This document shows positions 1 to 9,985 of a stretch of 64,000 nt of DNA, one piece after another. The stretch is from Manduca sexta (taxonomy: Eukaryota > Arthropoda > Insecta > Lepidoptera > Sphingidae): assembly GCF_014839805.1 (NCBI RefSeq), contig NC_051124.1, positions 5,580,001 to 5,644,000 on the forward strand, read 5' to 3'. A program made the translations under genes and the position numbers. Numbering within the stretch: position 1 is the first letter of the stretch; each line of letters starts with the position of its first letter. A model generated the notes under the pieces. That model ran no database searches. It saw only the letters and a program-made list of their open reading frames with translations, and had not been told where the DNA came from.

Positions 1-2802
1 TGTACTTAAATAAAACTAATTGGGACAGCAGTTTAAACGCGGGTAATCCGATAAACAAAACAGTGTACGTATATGAAATAATGTATTTTCTTCGTAAAAC
101 TTTGACGTATTTAATTATTGAAGAAAAGATTTTAACGAACACCGCAATAGACAAAACAATGATTACAAATAAACATGTTACCTACGACACGGTCAACAAA
201 TAAATGAATTTTTAATCAATAAATTGGATAAAAAAACGACGTTTCCAAAGCGTCATTTTAACAGACGTCTTGTAGCGGTGGCTTGTGTGGGTGGAGCTTA
301 ATAGATCGACTTCGTACGAAAGTTGTTCATTGGATGTTATCAATTCAAGAACATGTAGATTATGGCTGTGATCAGGATATCAACGTCTACGGCGTGTTTC
401 ACTTTTGTTCGGTAAACGTGTATTTAGTATTATTATTGAATCGAAAATAGTTATATAACTTTATTAGTTGATTTATGATCTCTAAAGTTGCTAGCTTTTA
501 TATTGTTAAGTATTCAAACATTTTTTTTTGTTTTTAATTGGCATTAAATAAAATTACATCCTTTTCTACTATAAAACATTATTTAAAATTGTTATGCCAT
601 ACTAAATTCAAGCCGTTACTTGTGGCACATGTTCCAACAGTTCGCCATGCCTAATTTAGGGCATGTGCTTCGCGATGGTCTGAATTTTTGCTAGTCATCA
701 GTCCAAGTACACTTACTGACCGCGCCTAGCATTGCCCAACCGCAGTCGCACAAGATATTCGCTTTCGTCCCAGCGTACATTTCGCAGTATTTCTTTGTTT
801 GCTTTACACACGTTTCGAATTAAAATCATCGCGTTATCTGCGACCCGACATATTCGTCGAGCACCAATCAAAGAAATCTTATTATGAGTAACAAAAAAAT
901 TTGCAATACACTTTCCATTGTTGCCATAAATGACGCAATAGGCTATTAAACGGTACACAATCGATCTCTGTTAGAAACATTTACTTAGATGTTGTTACGC
1001 GCTTGTAATAATAAAAAAAGAACGCAAGCCGCTGCTGAAGATTGTATGCCTCGATATATGCCGCTGTTGCAAGTAACGCCCGGGGCGATACGTTGTATCC
1101 AACGCGTGCCTCGATTGCCAATCTACTAAATAGCTACTTTAAAAGAATGCTGGGTATCGAAATGTCGACAAATTGATTCAAAAGGCATTCCTTTAATATT
1201 GATAGCATTATACACTTTGATTACGCATATCTTAGCAAGTTGGTAACGGGAGATAAATACGACGACTTTATGAAAATATAAGTATTAGAAAGTCTACTGA
1301 TATTTTTATTCAAATCAGTTCTTATCTCTATAAGAACCGGGGAGTATGTTAATAATCTCGTGTAAGAAGAACACGACCGTGCAACGGATGAACGAGTGTA
1401 AGCGCTGAACCATTACCAAGCACAGATTTTATTCCTCAGATTAATTAAAAGATATGGCGACGGGCCAGCCGTCTGTAAGAGTGAAAACGCGTCATCTGAT
1501 CGGCAATTACGTGCATATCGATCAGTTTCGCATCCTTTGACTCGTCAGTTCCGAAAGAACTGCTCACCTCAAATCAAAAGTAGCGATGTAATCAAAACTA
1601 ACTTTCAAACTAGCGAGACGAGATGTAGCAGGTGTAACGTTAGAAAATAGCCGGAGGCAGCAAGGGTTGCGTGTAGTAGACCAGTTATGCCAAGGAGACT
1701 CGCTGAGGTCGTTTTTGCAAATGATATAGGTTTTCCATCAAATGTCGACATAACTTATGATGATAGTGCTAGCGGTATTTTCACGATTCAATACGGTCAG
1801 CTTTGAAGAAGACTGCGCAAATGTAAAGTACAGTTGGTATTTGCTCATAAACTGCTTACATATGGAATTTATCGCAAAAATGAATTCATACATTCTCCGA
1901 GTGGAACTACACGTTTGAATTATGTATGGAGCGCGGTACTGTGAGTTATTTTTGCGTAGGCGATTCCTATGCATAAAGACGTTATTATTTTGTTTTACCG
2001 TAAGAAATAAACGTTCAGACAGTTGTAGTATTCAAGTTCGTTAGTACAATCTTCTCACTTTCTAATAGACTCGTTGGTGGCATTAGATAAAATACAATTA
2101 GAATATAAAATGAAGTGAGTAAAGTTATGGCGGCTATGAAAACGTTACTGATGTAGACTACATTGGTTTGTTAACTAATGCATTTCGTTCATTAATATCT
2201 AATTGAGCGCTACATTGTTTTACGATATTATAGTTTACTTGATACAAGTTTATCTAAAACGATAAACTGTTAGTGTTTATTCTGCCATAGAAATATCCAG
2301 GTGTTTTTAGTATTGTATTAAAGATATGTGGAAATAACACTTTTATTTCTTTACTTAATTAGTTTTACTTGATGCAATCCACACTTAACAGCACCTTTTT
2401 AATAGACTTGTCTATATCATTGATTACTTTGTAAGATTGTATTTCATTTCTAAAGTTAAACTGATCTACGGATGCAATATGATTGAAAAAGGAAACATTT
2501 ATAGCAGGATAGATAATCCTTTCAGAAAATCATCACCAATCCTTTTGTCAATTATAAAAGTCCATCTTCGGAATAGAATGTATTCCTACTATTGAAATAA
2601 TATTCAAAATCGAATCAGTACATTTTATGATTATCTTTTATATCAAAATTGATGAACTTATGAGTATTGATTGGCTATCAATCAATGATTTCAATTAAAA
2701 AGTATTTATTGTATTAACATAATTATATCATCTTTCCAACTAGTTATAGATATTGATTATGTATTACGTCACAAAATATTAATGTATTGATCATCGTTCC
2801 AG
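1..2802. other. Intronic/upstream DNA of ham, no exon recognised
   Basis: AT-rich DNA upstream of the first recognisable ham exon. That exon starts in the third base of a codon, so at least one more coding exon must lie upstream. I saw no stretch here that encodes a zinc finger or PR-domain sequence with matching splice sites, so this is most simply intron. Short GC-richer patches (about 720-880, 1020-1130, 1440-1560) could be regulatory but show no decisive feature. A small inverted repeat (ATTGATTG/CAATCAAT) lies near 2660-2690. Confidence 0.6.
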
Positions 2803-2959
2803 GCTCGACCAGCATTTGATCCAGCGTCACGCTCAGCCCGCCGCAGCGCACCCTTGTGAGCACTGTAACCGTTCCTACAGCTTGCGGGCATTGTTACTGC
2901 GTCATCGGGCACTAACACATACTGACATCAGAAAATATCCCTGCGAAAACTGCCCTAAG
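2803..2959 (+). CDS. ham: ham (PRDM3/16, EVI1-like) exon, N-terminal zinc fingers
   Basis: Internal coding exon of 157 bp, bounded by an acceptor (TTCCAG|G) and a donor (AAG|GTGTGC). The first base completes a codon begun upstream; 52 codons follow and the exon ends in phase 0. It encodes the tail of one C2H2 finger (LDQHLIQRH), a complete finger (CEHCNRSYSLRALLLRH, with a final TH), and the first half of another (YPCENCPK), which the next exon completes as [11 protein letters not shown]. This finger order and spacing match the N-terminal cluster of the EVI1/MECOM/PRDM16 family, whose fly member is Hamlet, a nuclear DNA-binding factor that controls neuronal and other cell fates. Family membership is firm because of the downstream exons; the finger boundaries are read directly. 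Confidence 0.88.
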
Positions 2960-3688
2960 GTGTGCATCTGATTTAGTTTAGATAATAGCTAAAATGTTAC
3001 GTTGCGTGACGGTTGTGAACCGAAGTATCGGGTTTGAATCCTAGATCGAATATAATTTAGTTTTTTTATTAAAAGTTACTGTTGAATGTTTAGTTTATTT
3101 TTTTATTATTAACTTGAAGAGATTAATGTAATAATCAGACACAATTTCAAAGAAATTAATAATGTTAGATAGGTTCTAAATGATTGCCATCTTGCAAATC
3201 AGTAGCGCAGCAATACGCAATCAAGGCTGTTTGTACGAAATGTTAGGTATACTGTTGAAGTTGCACCTGAAGTGCCGATTACCGCCCATAAACATTTACT
3301 GCGCCTGAGTAATTATTATGTGTTCGTTTCTAAAGTTTTAAAATCAAGAATAAGGATTAGGCAAAAGGGGGATTATTAGGGCGTCTAGAAATGTCATGGC
3401 AGAAGAAACTACAACAGTATTTTCTCCTTACTCTAATTTTCTATTAGACATTGGCATAACTGTAACCAAAATCACATATTCTGCAAAAGCGGGTATATAG
3501 AACAACATAGGCGTCAGCATATAATAAAGCTCTTAAATGAGAATGTAAACAAAAATTGCACTTATGTAGACCTTAACGCTGCCTACAAACTTAGTATTGC
3601 CACATGAAATCTTCACTCTACCGCTTAAATTAGCATTATCATATGAACACAATGCATGACGGCCGTTCGAACCCTGATGTGGTTGCAG
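2960..3688 (+). other. ham: ham intron with a SINE-like remnant
   Basis: Intron of 729 bp in phase 0 between zinc-finger exons, with GT at 2960 and AG at 3687-3688. Around 3003-3062 is a degraded piece reading GGTTTGAATCCTAGATCG followed by a T-rich stretch. It resembles the B-box region of SINE family 2 found elsewhere in the window. The rest is AT-rich with no visible function. Confidence 0.75.
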
Positions 3689-3859
3689 GTATTTACCGAT
3701 CCTTCCAACCTGCAGCGCCACATTCGCGCGGCGCACGTCGGCGCACGCTCCCACGCCTGTCCTGAATGCGGCAAGACCTTCGCCACCTCCTCCGGGCTCA
3801 AGCAGCACACGCACATCCACTCCAGCGTCAAGCCGTTCCAGTGCAAAGTCTGCTTTAAG
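3689..3859 (+). CDS. ham: ham exon, middle N-terminal zinc fingers
   Basis: Exon of 171 bp (57 codons), phase 0 at both ends, acceptor GTTGCAG and donor AAG|GTAAAG. It completes one finger with [16 protein letters not shown], carries a full finger ([21 protein letters not shown]), and starts the next (CKVCFK). The linker [16 protein letters not shown] and the stretch HSSVKPF are hallmark EVI1-family sequence, nearly unchanged between insects and vertebrates as I remember them. This makes it the most diagnostic exon for PRDM3/16. GC content is well above the flanking introns. A longer antisense open frame over this exon is a by-product of the constrained coding sequence. Confidence 0.95.
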
Positions 3860-4011
3860 GTAAAGTACTATTTCATATTGTATTATTTCAAGATACGGGA
3901 ATAATATAACCTTCAATTCCATGATATATAACACCAATTTATAAGAGTTTTTAATTTGCTAATCGAATAATAATTAACTACAAATAGTAATAATAAACTT
4001 ATTTTTTCCAG
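3860..4011 (+). other. ham: ham intron, 152 bp
   Basis: Short phase-0 intron with donor GTAAAG and an acceptor preceded by a T-rich tract (ATTTTTTCCAG). It splits a zinc finger between its cysteine pair and its histidine half, as the preceding intron does. Confidence 0.92.
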
Positions 4012-5784
4012 GCCTACACGCAATTTTCGAACCTGTGCCGTCACAAGCGCATGCACGTCGCCTGCCGAGCGCTTGTGGAGTGCGGGAAATGTGGACAATC
4101 GTTCACCTCCTACGCTTCACTCACTAAGCACAAGAGGTTCTGCGACACCGCTTCTGCTGCTTCAGCCAACCTCAGAGGCCAGCTTCCTCAGGGTTTACCA
4201 CAAATCCCACCACTACCAAACGTCGGTATGAATAACCCAAACAACGCAAACCCGTTCCCGATGTACCGAGGACCGGCACTTCCGTTGCCGTATAATGCGT
4301 TTGCGCATTACCCGGCTTTGTTCTCTGCAGCTGCTGCCACCTGCCCACCGGAATTCCTCAATCCCTTGCTGTTTAATGTCCAAGGAGCCAGGCTAGCAAT
4401 GGAACATGATATTGCTATGTCTAACGCCAATTTAGCAATGAAACAAGAAGGACGCTTGTCCGTCAAGAGCATGGACAGTTCAACCTCCGTAGACGAAGTG
4501 AAAAAACCAATGGATATAAAATTCGAAATGAGTAAGAAAGATAGCGATAATGGAGATAGAGTTTCGCCGAGTAAGTCTCAGAGTTTGTACATGAAGCAGT
4601 CACCGACGTCTGCTGATGAGAATTCCTCCCATCACCAATCACCAGTCTTGCCCTTACAGACGCCTCCAGCAACTTTCAACTTCGTGAAAGATGAATTTAA
4701 GCGAAAATCACCATTCAACCTCTCGTTAAAACACAACAACAATGACGTTCAAATGGATAAAACATCATTTTCTTCATTACCTAAAGACTTGTCCAAGAAT
4801 ATAAATGACGATGAAAAGCATTCTGAATATTCCGAAAACGAAGAAGACATTAAGAAAGATGAAGTTGATCAACCCCTCGACTTGTCGGTGTCAAGAAAAC
4901 CACAAGATAAAGATTCTGAGGCAGAAAACGACGATCGTTCCTTTCGCAACTCCATTAAATCTTATTCACCCCCTGAGAGTCCAACAGAGCGAAGCAAGAC
5001 TCCTGAGAATGATACCACGGATGTAGACGTGGAAGGTGTAGAGCCTAAGAGGGAAGATTCGCCACCCCAGATGGTATCTCCGCCACTAGCGTTCCCAATG
5101 CCCGTCCATCCGCAACACAACAATATCATCGAAGCCATGTATCGGCCAAGATTTCCGTCGTTCCATTCTTCGGAGGCAATTTTGAATTCTACGCACTCGC
5201 CCTACGTTCCGAGTCCGTTTAATTTTTTATCCCCACTTCTCGGCACTGACGGTCCCGAAAGGCAACCAAGCGCATACGCCAAGTTTCGGGAGCTGAGTGC
5301 CGCATCTGGCAAGCTGCGGGATCGTTATGCATGCAAGTTCTGCGGGAAGGTGTTCCCGCGAAGCGCCAACCTGACGCGCCACCTGCGCACGCACACGGGC
5401 GAGCAGCCCTACAAGTGTAAATACTGCGAGCGTTCATTTTCAATATCTTCTAACCTGCAGCGCCATGTACGGAATATTCACAATAAGGAACGACCCTTCC
5501 GATGTCCGTTGTGTGACAGGTGCTTCGGGCAGCAGACTAACTTGGATCGTCATCTGAAGAAGCACGAGGCCGAAGGTGGCGACTCCCCGAGCTCAGCGGA
5601 TACAGAGCGCGAGGATGCGTATTTTGACGACATCCGCTCGTTCATGGGCAAGGTGACGTGTTCGCCGGGTGCGCGCTCTCCGCCCGCTGCGTCTCCGCAC
5701 GGCGCGCACCCGCCGCACCCGTCGCACGCGCCGCACGCCCCGCACCCGCCTCACCCGCGCCCTTCACTTGCCATTAGCACATAG
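4012..5784 (+). CDS. ham: ham terminal coding exon: last N-cluster fingers, CtBP-binding linker, C-terminal finger triplet
   Basis: Long last coding exon (590 codons plus TAG). Residues 1-15 ([15 protein letters not shown]) finish a finger begun in the previous exon. Residues 24-44 form a C2HC finger (C24, C27, H40, C44), the usual atypical last finger of the EVI1 N-cluster. A ~390-residue low-complexity linker follows, with PFNLS, PKDLS and PLDLS motifs and acidic/Ser-Pro stretches. Residues ~439-518 hold three C2H2 fingers ([51 protein letters not shown]), the EVI1 C-terminal DNA-binding module. An acidic segment ([12 protein letters not shown]) and a His/Pro-rich tail end the protein. In the family this is a nuclear transcriptional regulator/corepressor-recruiting factor. 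The PR domain must be encoded upstream. The true start of this exon is the acceptor at 4012, not the first Met at 4051. A possible alternative donor lies at 5653 and an in-frame extension follows the stop. Confidence 0.95.
   Translation, partial: AYTQFSNLCRHKRMHVACRALVECGKCGQSFTSYASLTKHKRFCDTASAASANLRGQLPQGLPQIPPLPNVGMNNPNNANPFPMYRGPALPLPYNAFAHYPALFSAAAATCPPEFLNPLLFNVQGARLAMEHDIAMSNANLAMKQEGRLSVKSMDSSTSVDEVKKPMDIKFEMSKKDSDNGDRVSPSKSQSLYMKQSPTSADENSSHHQSPVLPLQTPPATFNFVKDEFKRKSPFNLSLKHNNNDVQMDKTSFSSLPKDLSKNINDDEKHSEYSENEEDIKKDEVDQPLDLSVSRKPQDKDSEAENDDRSFRNSIKSYSPPESPTERSKTPENDTTDVDVEGVEPKREDSPPQMVSPPLAFPMPVHPQHNNIIEAMYRPRFPSFHSSEAILNSTHSPYVPSPFNFLSPLLGTDGPERQPSAYAKFRELSAASGKLRDRYACKFCGKVFPRSANLTRHLRTHTGEQPYKCKYCERSFSISSNLQRHVRNIHNKERPFRCPLCDRCFGQQTNLDRHLKKHEAEGGDSPSSADTEREDAYFDDIRSFMGKVTCSPGARSPPAASPHGAHPPHPSHAPHAPHPPHPRPSLAIST
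4711..4887 (+). other. ham: Cluster of PxDLS-type CtBP-binding motifs in Ham
   Basis: Within the linker, in frame, are PFNLS (4711-4725), PKDLS (4780-4794) and PLDLS (4873-4887). PLDLS is the canonical CtBP corepressor docking motif. Vertebrate EVI1/PRDM16 are known to use a PFDLT/PLDLS pair, and PFNLS sits where PFDLT would be expected. A PsiKxE sumoylation-like site (VKDE) lies just before PFNLS and another (IKFE) further upstream. The motifs are read directly; binding is inferred from the family. Confidence 0.8.
5326..5565 (+). other. ham: C-terminal three-zinc-finger domain of Ham
   Basis: Three consecutive C2H2 fingers with TGEQPYKC and HNKERPFRC linkers. In EVI1 the equivalent triplet binds a GATGAG-type/ETS-like DNA sequence, distinct from the GATA-like site of the N-cluster. 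All Zn-ligand Cys and His residues are present. Confidence 0.93.
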
Positions 5785-5835
5785 CCGCCGCTGTACCCGC
5801 CGGCACCGCCGCTCTGGCCGCAAGCGTTCGAATAG
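5785..5835 (+). other. ham: In-frame open extension after the ham stop codon
   Basis: Directly after TAG (5782-5784) the same frame stays open for 16 codons, reading PPLYPPAPPLWPQAFE, then a second TAG at 5833-5835. The GC-rich, Pro-rich composition of the preceding tail continues to this point and then drops to AT-rich UTR. This could be a programmed readthrough peptide, an ancestral C-terminus cut by a recent nonsense change, or chance in GC-rich sequence. Confidence 0.35.
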
Positions 5836-7065
5836 CGTTTCTGTTCTGCAGCTATTGCAAACTGATGAAGTTACAGCTGGGATCTGAGTGATGCTAAGCG
5901 ATACCAGTGAACATTAAGTGTGACATGCGGGTCATGAATGAGTACGTACGGAAACGTCTCTCTACTTATAGCACTGAGAGCAATATTGAAGTGGATTACA
6001 AATGTTTGTATGGGTAGATTTTGAAAACAGTTTGACATATGCAGTTTAGTAAGAATTAATATGAGTTCAATAAAAAAATTCTTTTAATCATACCGAAAAC
6101 ATAAAATTAGCTAACATATCAATTGGACAATTCAAAATGTTCTTATTGTAATTGAAAAGTACCCATGTGAATATTTTTAAAGTTCGTTAATTTAATTTTA
6201 AATTACAGACGAAAATGTTGCTACTAAAATATTCGCTTTTAGCCACATGACAACACATTAGTCTAAGTAATTAAGTGAGGTTAATTATTATAGTAGATTT
6301 GTTAAAATCGTTTCGACGGTGACTTAAATAGTTGTTCCTAGTTCACATTAAGTATGTGACATAAGTTTTCCTTTTGTAATTGTATATACGAATAAATATA
6401 TATCAATTGTAAATGAAATAACAAATTATTGTCGATTAAAGTTTGTCGCATGGTTTTTGAAATGCAGATCATATCATGGGATGATATAAAAACTACAAAG
6501 CAAAGATGTTATTTATTTAAGTCCGCAAAATTAGTAGTGATTGTTTAGTCGAAAATCTACCAAAGTTTTTTTATTGTATTGAATATTATTTTGGCAAGAA
6601 ATTTATAAGCAAAAATTGTTACTATTATTGGAAGGACGTCGCTAAAGTTGGCTATAGGTTGTTGTACATAGGATTGCAAAATTCGCGAGGGGCATATCAT
6701 GTGTTTTATATTAAAGGCTCAATGTTTAGCTATTTTACGGAAAATCAAATAAAAATGTAGATGTATTAGAAATGTAATATAAATATAGGTGTAAACAAAT
6801 AAATTGATTGTAAAACTTTTTCTGCAATTTCAATATCGAAGTTTGTCACATTAACGTTAAAGAATGTTTATAAAGCTTGTTGCGTCTTATTTGTAATTTA
6901 TACAAGATGCAATGCAATATACATTTTTCTATCATATCACTTGGTGGCACTAGAAGTATTGTTATTAGCGTCACACGAAACAATCAAATTGCCTACATTT
7001 AAGGACACTTATATCTATTTAATTTTATTTCAATTTCAACATTGTAACGCATTGAGAAATAAAAC
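5785..7065 (+). promoter_or_regulatory. ham: ham 3' UTR region with candidate poly(A) signals
   Basis: AT-rich sequence after the stop. AATAAA hexamers in the sense direction occur at 6069-6074, 6391-6396, 6748-6753, 6798-6803 and 7058-7063. Which is used cannot be decided from sequence. The long 3' UTR fits a developmental regulator. No other gene feature is visible here. Confidence 0.5.
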
Positions 7066-7179
7066 AGTACAACCTTAATTATGCTGAATATTATTTCGCA
7101 CTTTATGAGAAGCGTAATAAAAAGTTTAAGAGCAGAGATTACTCATCAAATTTATACACCAAAAGAATAAAACGACTTC

Positions 7180-7223
7180 GCACACATACAATCACGCCTT
7201 TTATCCTCGACGGGTTAGGCAGA
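7180..7223 (-). repeat. SINE family 2, 3'-end fragment
   Basis: On the - strand it reads as a degenerate version of the 'CGGGGATAAAAGGCGTGA' followed by TGTGTG end shared with the copies at 12.6 and 31.1 kb. Only about 40 bp remain. Confidence 0.5.
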
Positions 7224-7520
7224 TAAATTAAAATTTTAATTTGCTTAAGTTGTATAATATAGTATGGCTAATTCTTCTTCTCTCATGATTAGCAAACTAT
7301 AAAATTACTATTGTGTTTTTAACATGAGTTGGTAAGTGAGCATTATAGTTTAAAGATGGGAACATTACGATGAAATTTGAAAAAAATGCTTCTTTAATTT
7401 ATTAAAATTTTCATATAATTGTAAAACATAGGTAGATATTGTATGACTTTTCGGACAACCATGAATACTGCTAAGACTTGGAAACACAATAGAAAATAAT
7501 ATAATATTATAAAAACCGCT

Positions 7521-7558
7521 ATAAAATCAGAAAACTAAGACTAGTTTTCTGATTTTAT
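7521..7558. repeat. Perfect 17-bp inverted repeat, 4-nt loop
   Basis: Arms 7521-7537 and 7542-7558 are exact reverse complements (ATAAAATCAGAAAACTA) around AGAC. It is too short for a typical pre-miRNA and is AT-rich. Confidence 0.8.
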
Positions 7559-8008
7559 TTCGAAGTATTGTAAATTTTTCTATAATTGTACTTTGCTACT
7601 ATAATATGGTCATTAAAAGTCCTGGCTACGTACGAGTTTAATTTTAATATCAATTATTGTACATCGTAAAGCCAATTTAGTTTAAAAAGAAATAATTACG
7701 TAAAGGAAATGAAAGGATATTTCAAGTTAAATTTTTGTTTGACCTTTTACATCAAAAGGTTTACTTTTATTGCGCACATTAGCAGGTATAAAAAATTATG
7801 TCACTTGGTTTGGGCAATGAAAACGAAAGTGGCGGACGGTCTTCGTCGATTGTCAGCGTCCTTGGTTAAATCCGATCTATCTTCGGTAGTCGTGCGTTGA
7901 ATTGACAAAAAATATTTCGAATGTCGTGAATTGCAACAAAATACAAGGCTAAATGTCGAACAAATATTTTTGGCGTGAATTTTTAGATGGCTAGGTTGAA
8001 TAAAATAA

Positions 8009-8451
8009 GCGGCAATAGCTTAGTTAGGTGTGGATCGAACTGCTGAGACGAATGTTTCAAGGGTTCACATCTCTGATGTTTCTAAAATGATGTCCGTGTT
8101 CTTTGTGAATTATCGCTTGCTTTAACGATGAAGAAAAAGATCGTGACGAAACCTGCATACCTGAGAAGTTCTCTATAGCACTTCTGAGGGTGTGTGAAGT
8201 CTACCAATCTACACTACGCTAGCGTGGTGGACTAAGGCTTAATCCCGTTTATTTATTTATTTAGCACTTCGTATACAAACGTATACAGGCGGACTTAATG
8301 CCATAGGCATTCTCTACCAGCCAACCTTAGGGTGGTGCCGAGATAATCATGGTAGGTGCATGAAAGAAGTTTAGACGTAGTAGAAGCCCGTGCAATGCAG
8401 TGGGGCAGTAAATATACTGCCTGTATAATAATACAGGGCTGATATTATTAT
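8009..8451 (+). repeat. SINE family 1, copy 1, interrupted by a LINE-like tail
   Basis: Starts GCGGCAATAGCTTAGTTAGG (degraded pol III A box). A decayed B-box region lies near 8070, the body is shared with the other copies, and it ends in CAGGGCTGATATTATTA. Sequence from 8009-8246 is continuous with the family consensus; it resumes near 8378. The ~131 bp between is a foreign insertion, described separately. Confidence 0.85.
8247..8377 (-). mobile_element. Retroelement tail nested in SINE copy 1
   Basis: Begins GTTTATTTATTTATTTAG on the + strand, i.e. a (TAAA)n-type 3' tail on the - strand. The sequence GGCGGACTTAATGCC and then CATTCTCTACCAG is one I remember as a common lepidopteran LINE 3' end. 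No coding part is present. Confidence 0.65.
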
Positions 8452-9339
8452 GCCTATATTATATATTTGTATAGATTTTCTGATTAGTTATAGGCAGTAT
8501 CGGCAGCAATTAGTTGTTTTGTTGTTAATGCCTATCCAAGAGCTTCGTCGATCTAGGTGAATAGTTTACAAGTCGTTATCCCAAAATATTATAGTTATTT
8601 ACTCGAGAATATAAGACCAAAAGAAATTATACTATCATTAAAATATTTTTGCAAACTATTCGCAAGAGTAAATGTCAAAATTCAGATCACTGGAGCAAGG
8701 GTCACTCAAACTTGACCTTTCGATTTTAATCATGTGTTATATAAGCGGTGACCTCGGCGTTATCAGTGAAAGCAAGGACGCAACAAGGACAGCCGATAAG
8801 GCAATTACACTCATTATCGAGCGGTGTTCGGCCAGCGCCTGCACCCGCGCGGCGAACGTACCCTATCATTAGGGCTGACACCCTGGTTAAAATATTTCTT
8901 ATCAAAATATTTTGTTTGATGCGTCTGAATATGTTCGTTGTGGAGATCCAGTAATTCAAGCATTCAAACTCACATAATTTCGATTTATTAGTATCATTTT
9001 AACATTCAAATTAGATGTCTTTTTACATCGATATGTATTTCCTTAATTCAGAAGATTTGCAATATGATCTTTATATTTTTAATTAAGCCTTGCCATTTAT
9101 TTACCTAAAAAGGTTGAATTTATGCGCGTGCCTTATCTTATTAGGGCTATCAACTCCGCCTTCATTTTAATTCACGCAAATAATAAACATTAACCTTAGG
9201 ATTAAACTAAACCGGATTCTGTTAAGGATATAATAGAATAAGGACAGGATTCAACGACAAGTGTATATTAAAAACTATTTTATATTTGTCAGCTTAATCT
9301 CGATATGTTTAATTGTAAACCTTAAGACTATCCCTCTTA

Positions 9340-9584
9340 TTCATAGACGTTATTTATTTAAGGACGAAGCATTGCCGGGATAACAAGTCTGTTTCTCAGT
9401 GCTGACGGCATGGCAGCCATGGCAGTTCGTAGACATAGGGCCATGTGATTGGCTAATATTGAGATACAACTTGGCTGTCAGATAAACAAAATTGAACAAA
9501 TAGTAAGCTGTCAGATAAACTAAGCTGAGAAACAGAATTGCGATCACAGCAATGCTTCATTCTTAGATAAATAACGTCTATGAA
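9340..9584. mobile_element. TA-flanked short inverted-repeat element (MITE), copy 1
   Basis: 245 bp element whose ends are near-identical inverted repeats (TTCATAGACGTTATTTAT), extending imperfectly to about 58 bp inward. TA dinucleotides flank it (9338-9339 and 9585-9586), as expected for a Tc1/mariner-type target. It has no coding capacity. The interior (GTCTGTTTCTCAGTGCTGAC, GATTGGCTAATATTGAGAT) is shared with the element at 43552-43790. Confidence 0.8.
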
Positions 9585-9904
9585 TAAGGGGGTATGCATA
9601 CGGTTGACACTGATAGGTAAATTCGAGGTACATACAGGTACATGCAAATATATTACCAAACACACAAAGTGCTCCCTACAACAGTTAGACATAATTAAAT
9701 CGTTTTACATGTAGAAATAAACGAGGTAGATTTAATAACTCAAGTTCTTTTGGCTGTATAGGTTTCACAACTACTTCAACGATAATATTGCTGAGGTAGT
9801 GTCTTGTGCCACTCCTTCTTCACATCCATAACACGAATCAAACGAGTTTGTGAAAGACTTATAGTAAGAAGAAAAAATTTAGTTTCAGTTTGAGTTTAAA
9901 TACA

Positions 9905-9985
9905 CATACAGTCACGCATTTTATCCCCTAAGGGGTAGTCAGAGGGGCTACTGGTACACCCATTTTCCGCCGTGTATATTTATAT
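9905..9985 (-). repeat. SINE family 2, 3'-end fragment
   Basis: The reverse complement reads GGCGGAAAATGGGTGTACCA, then a run matching the CCCCTTAGGGGATAAAATGCG 3' end of SINE family 2. It is 5'-truncated. Confidence 0.65.

Larger units (their letters stand above)
7224..9337. other. Gene-poor AT-rich DNA flanking SINE copy 1
   Basis: Apart from the hairpin, SINE copy 1 and its nested insert, nothing recognisable. 8820-8870 is a short GC-rich patch. Open frames here are short and non-descript. Confidence 0.6.

Noticed and set aside
3533..3937. Open frame of 134 codons on the - strand over the second ham exon
   Set aside because: It is antisense to a strongly conserved zinc-finger exon and runs through intron sequence on both sides; a by-product of the sense coding.
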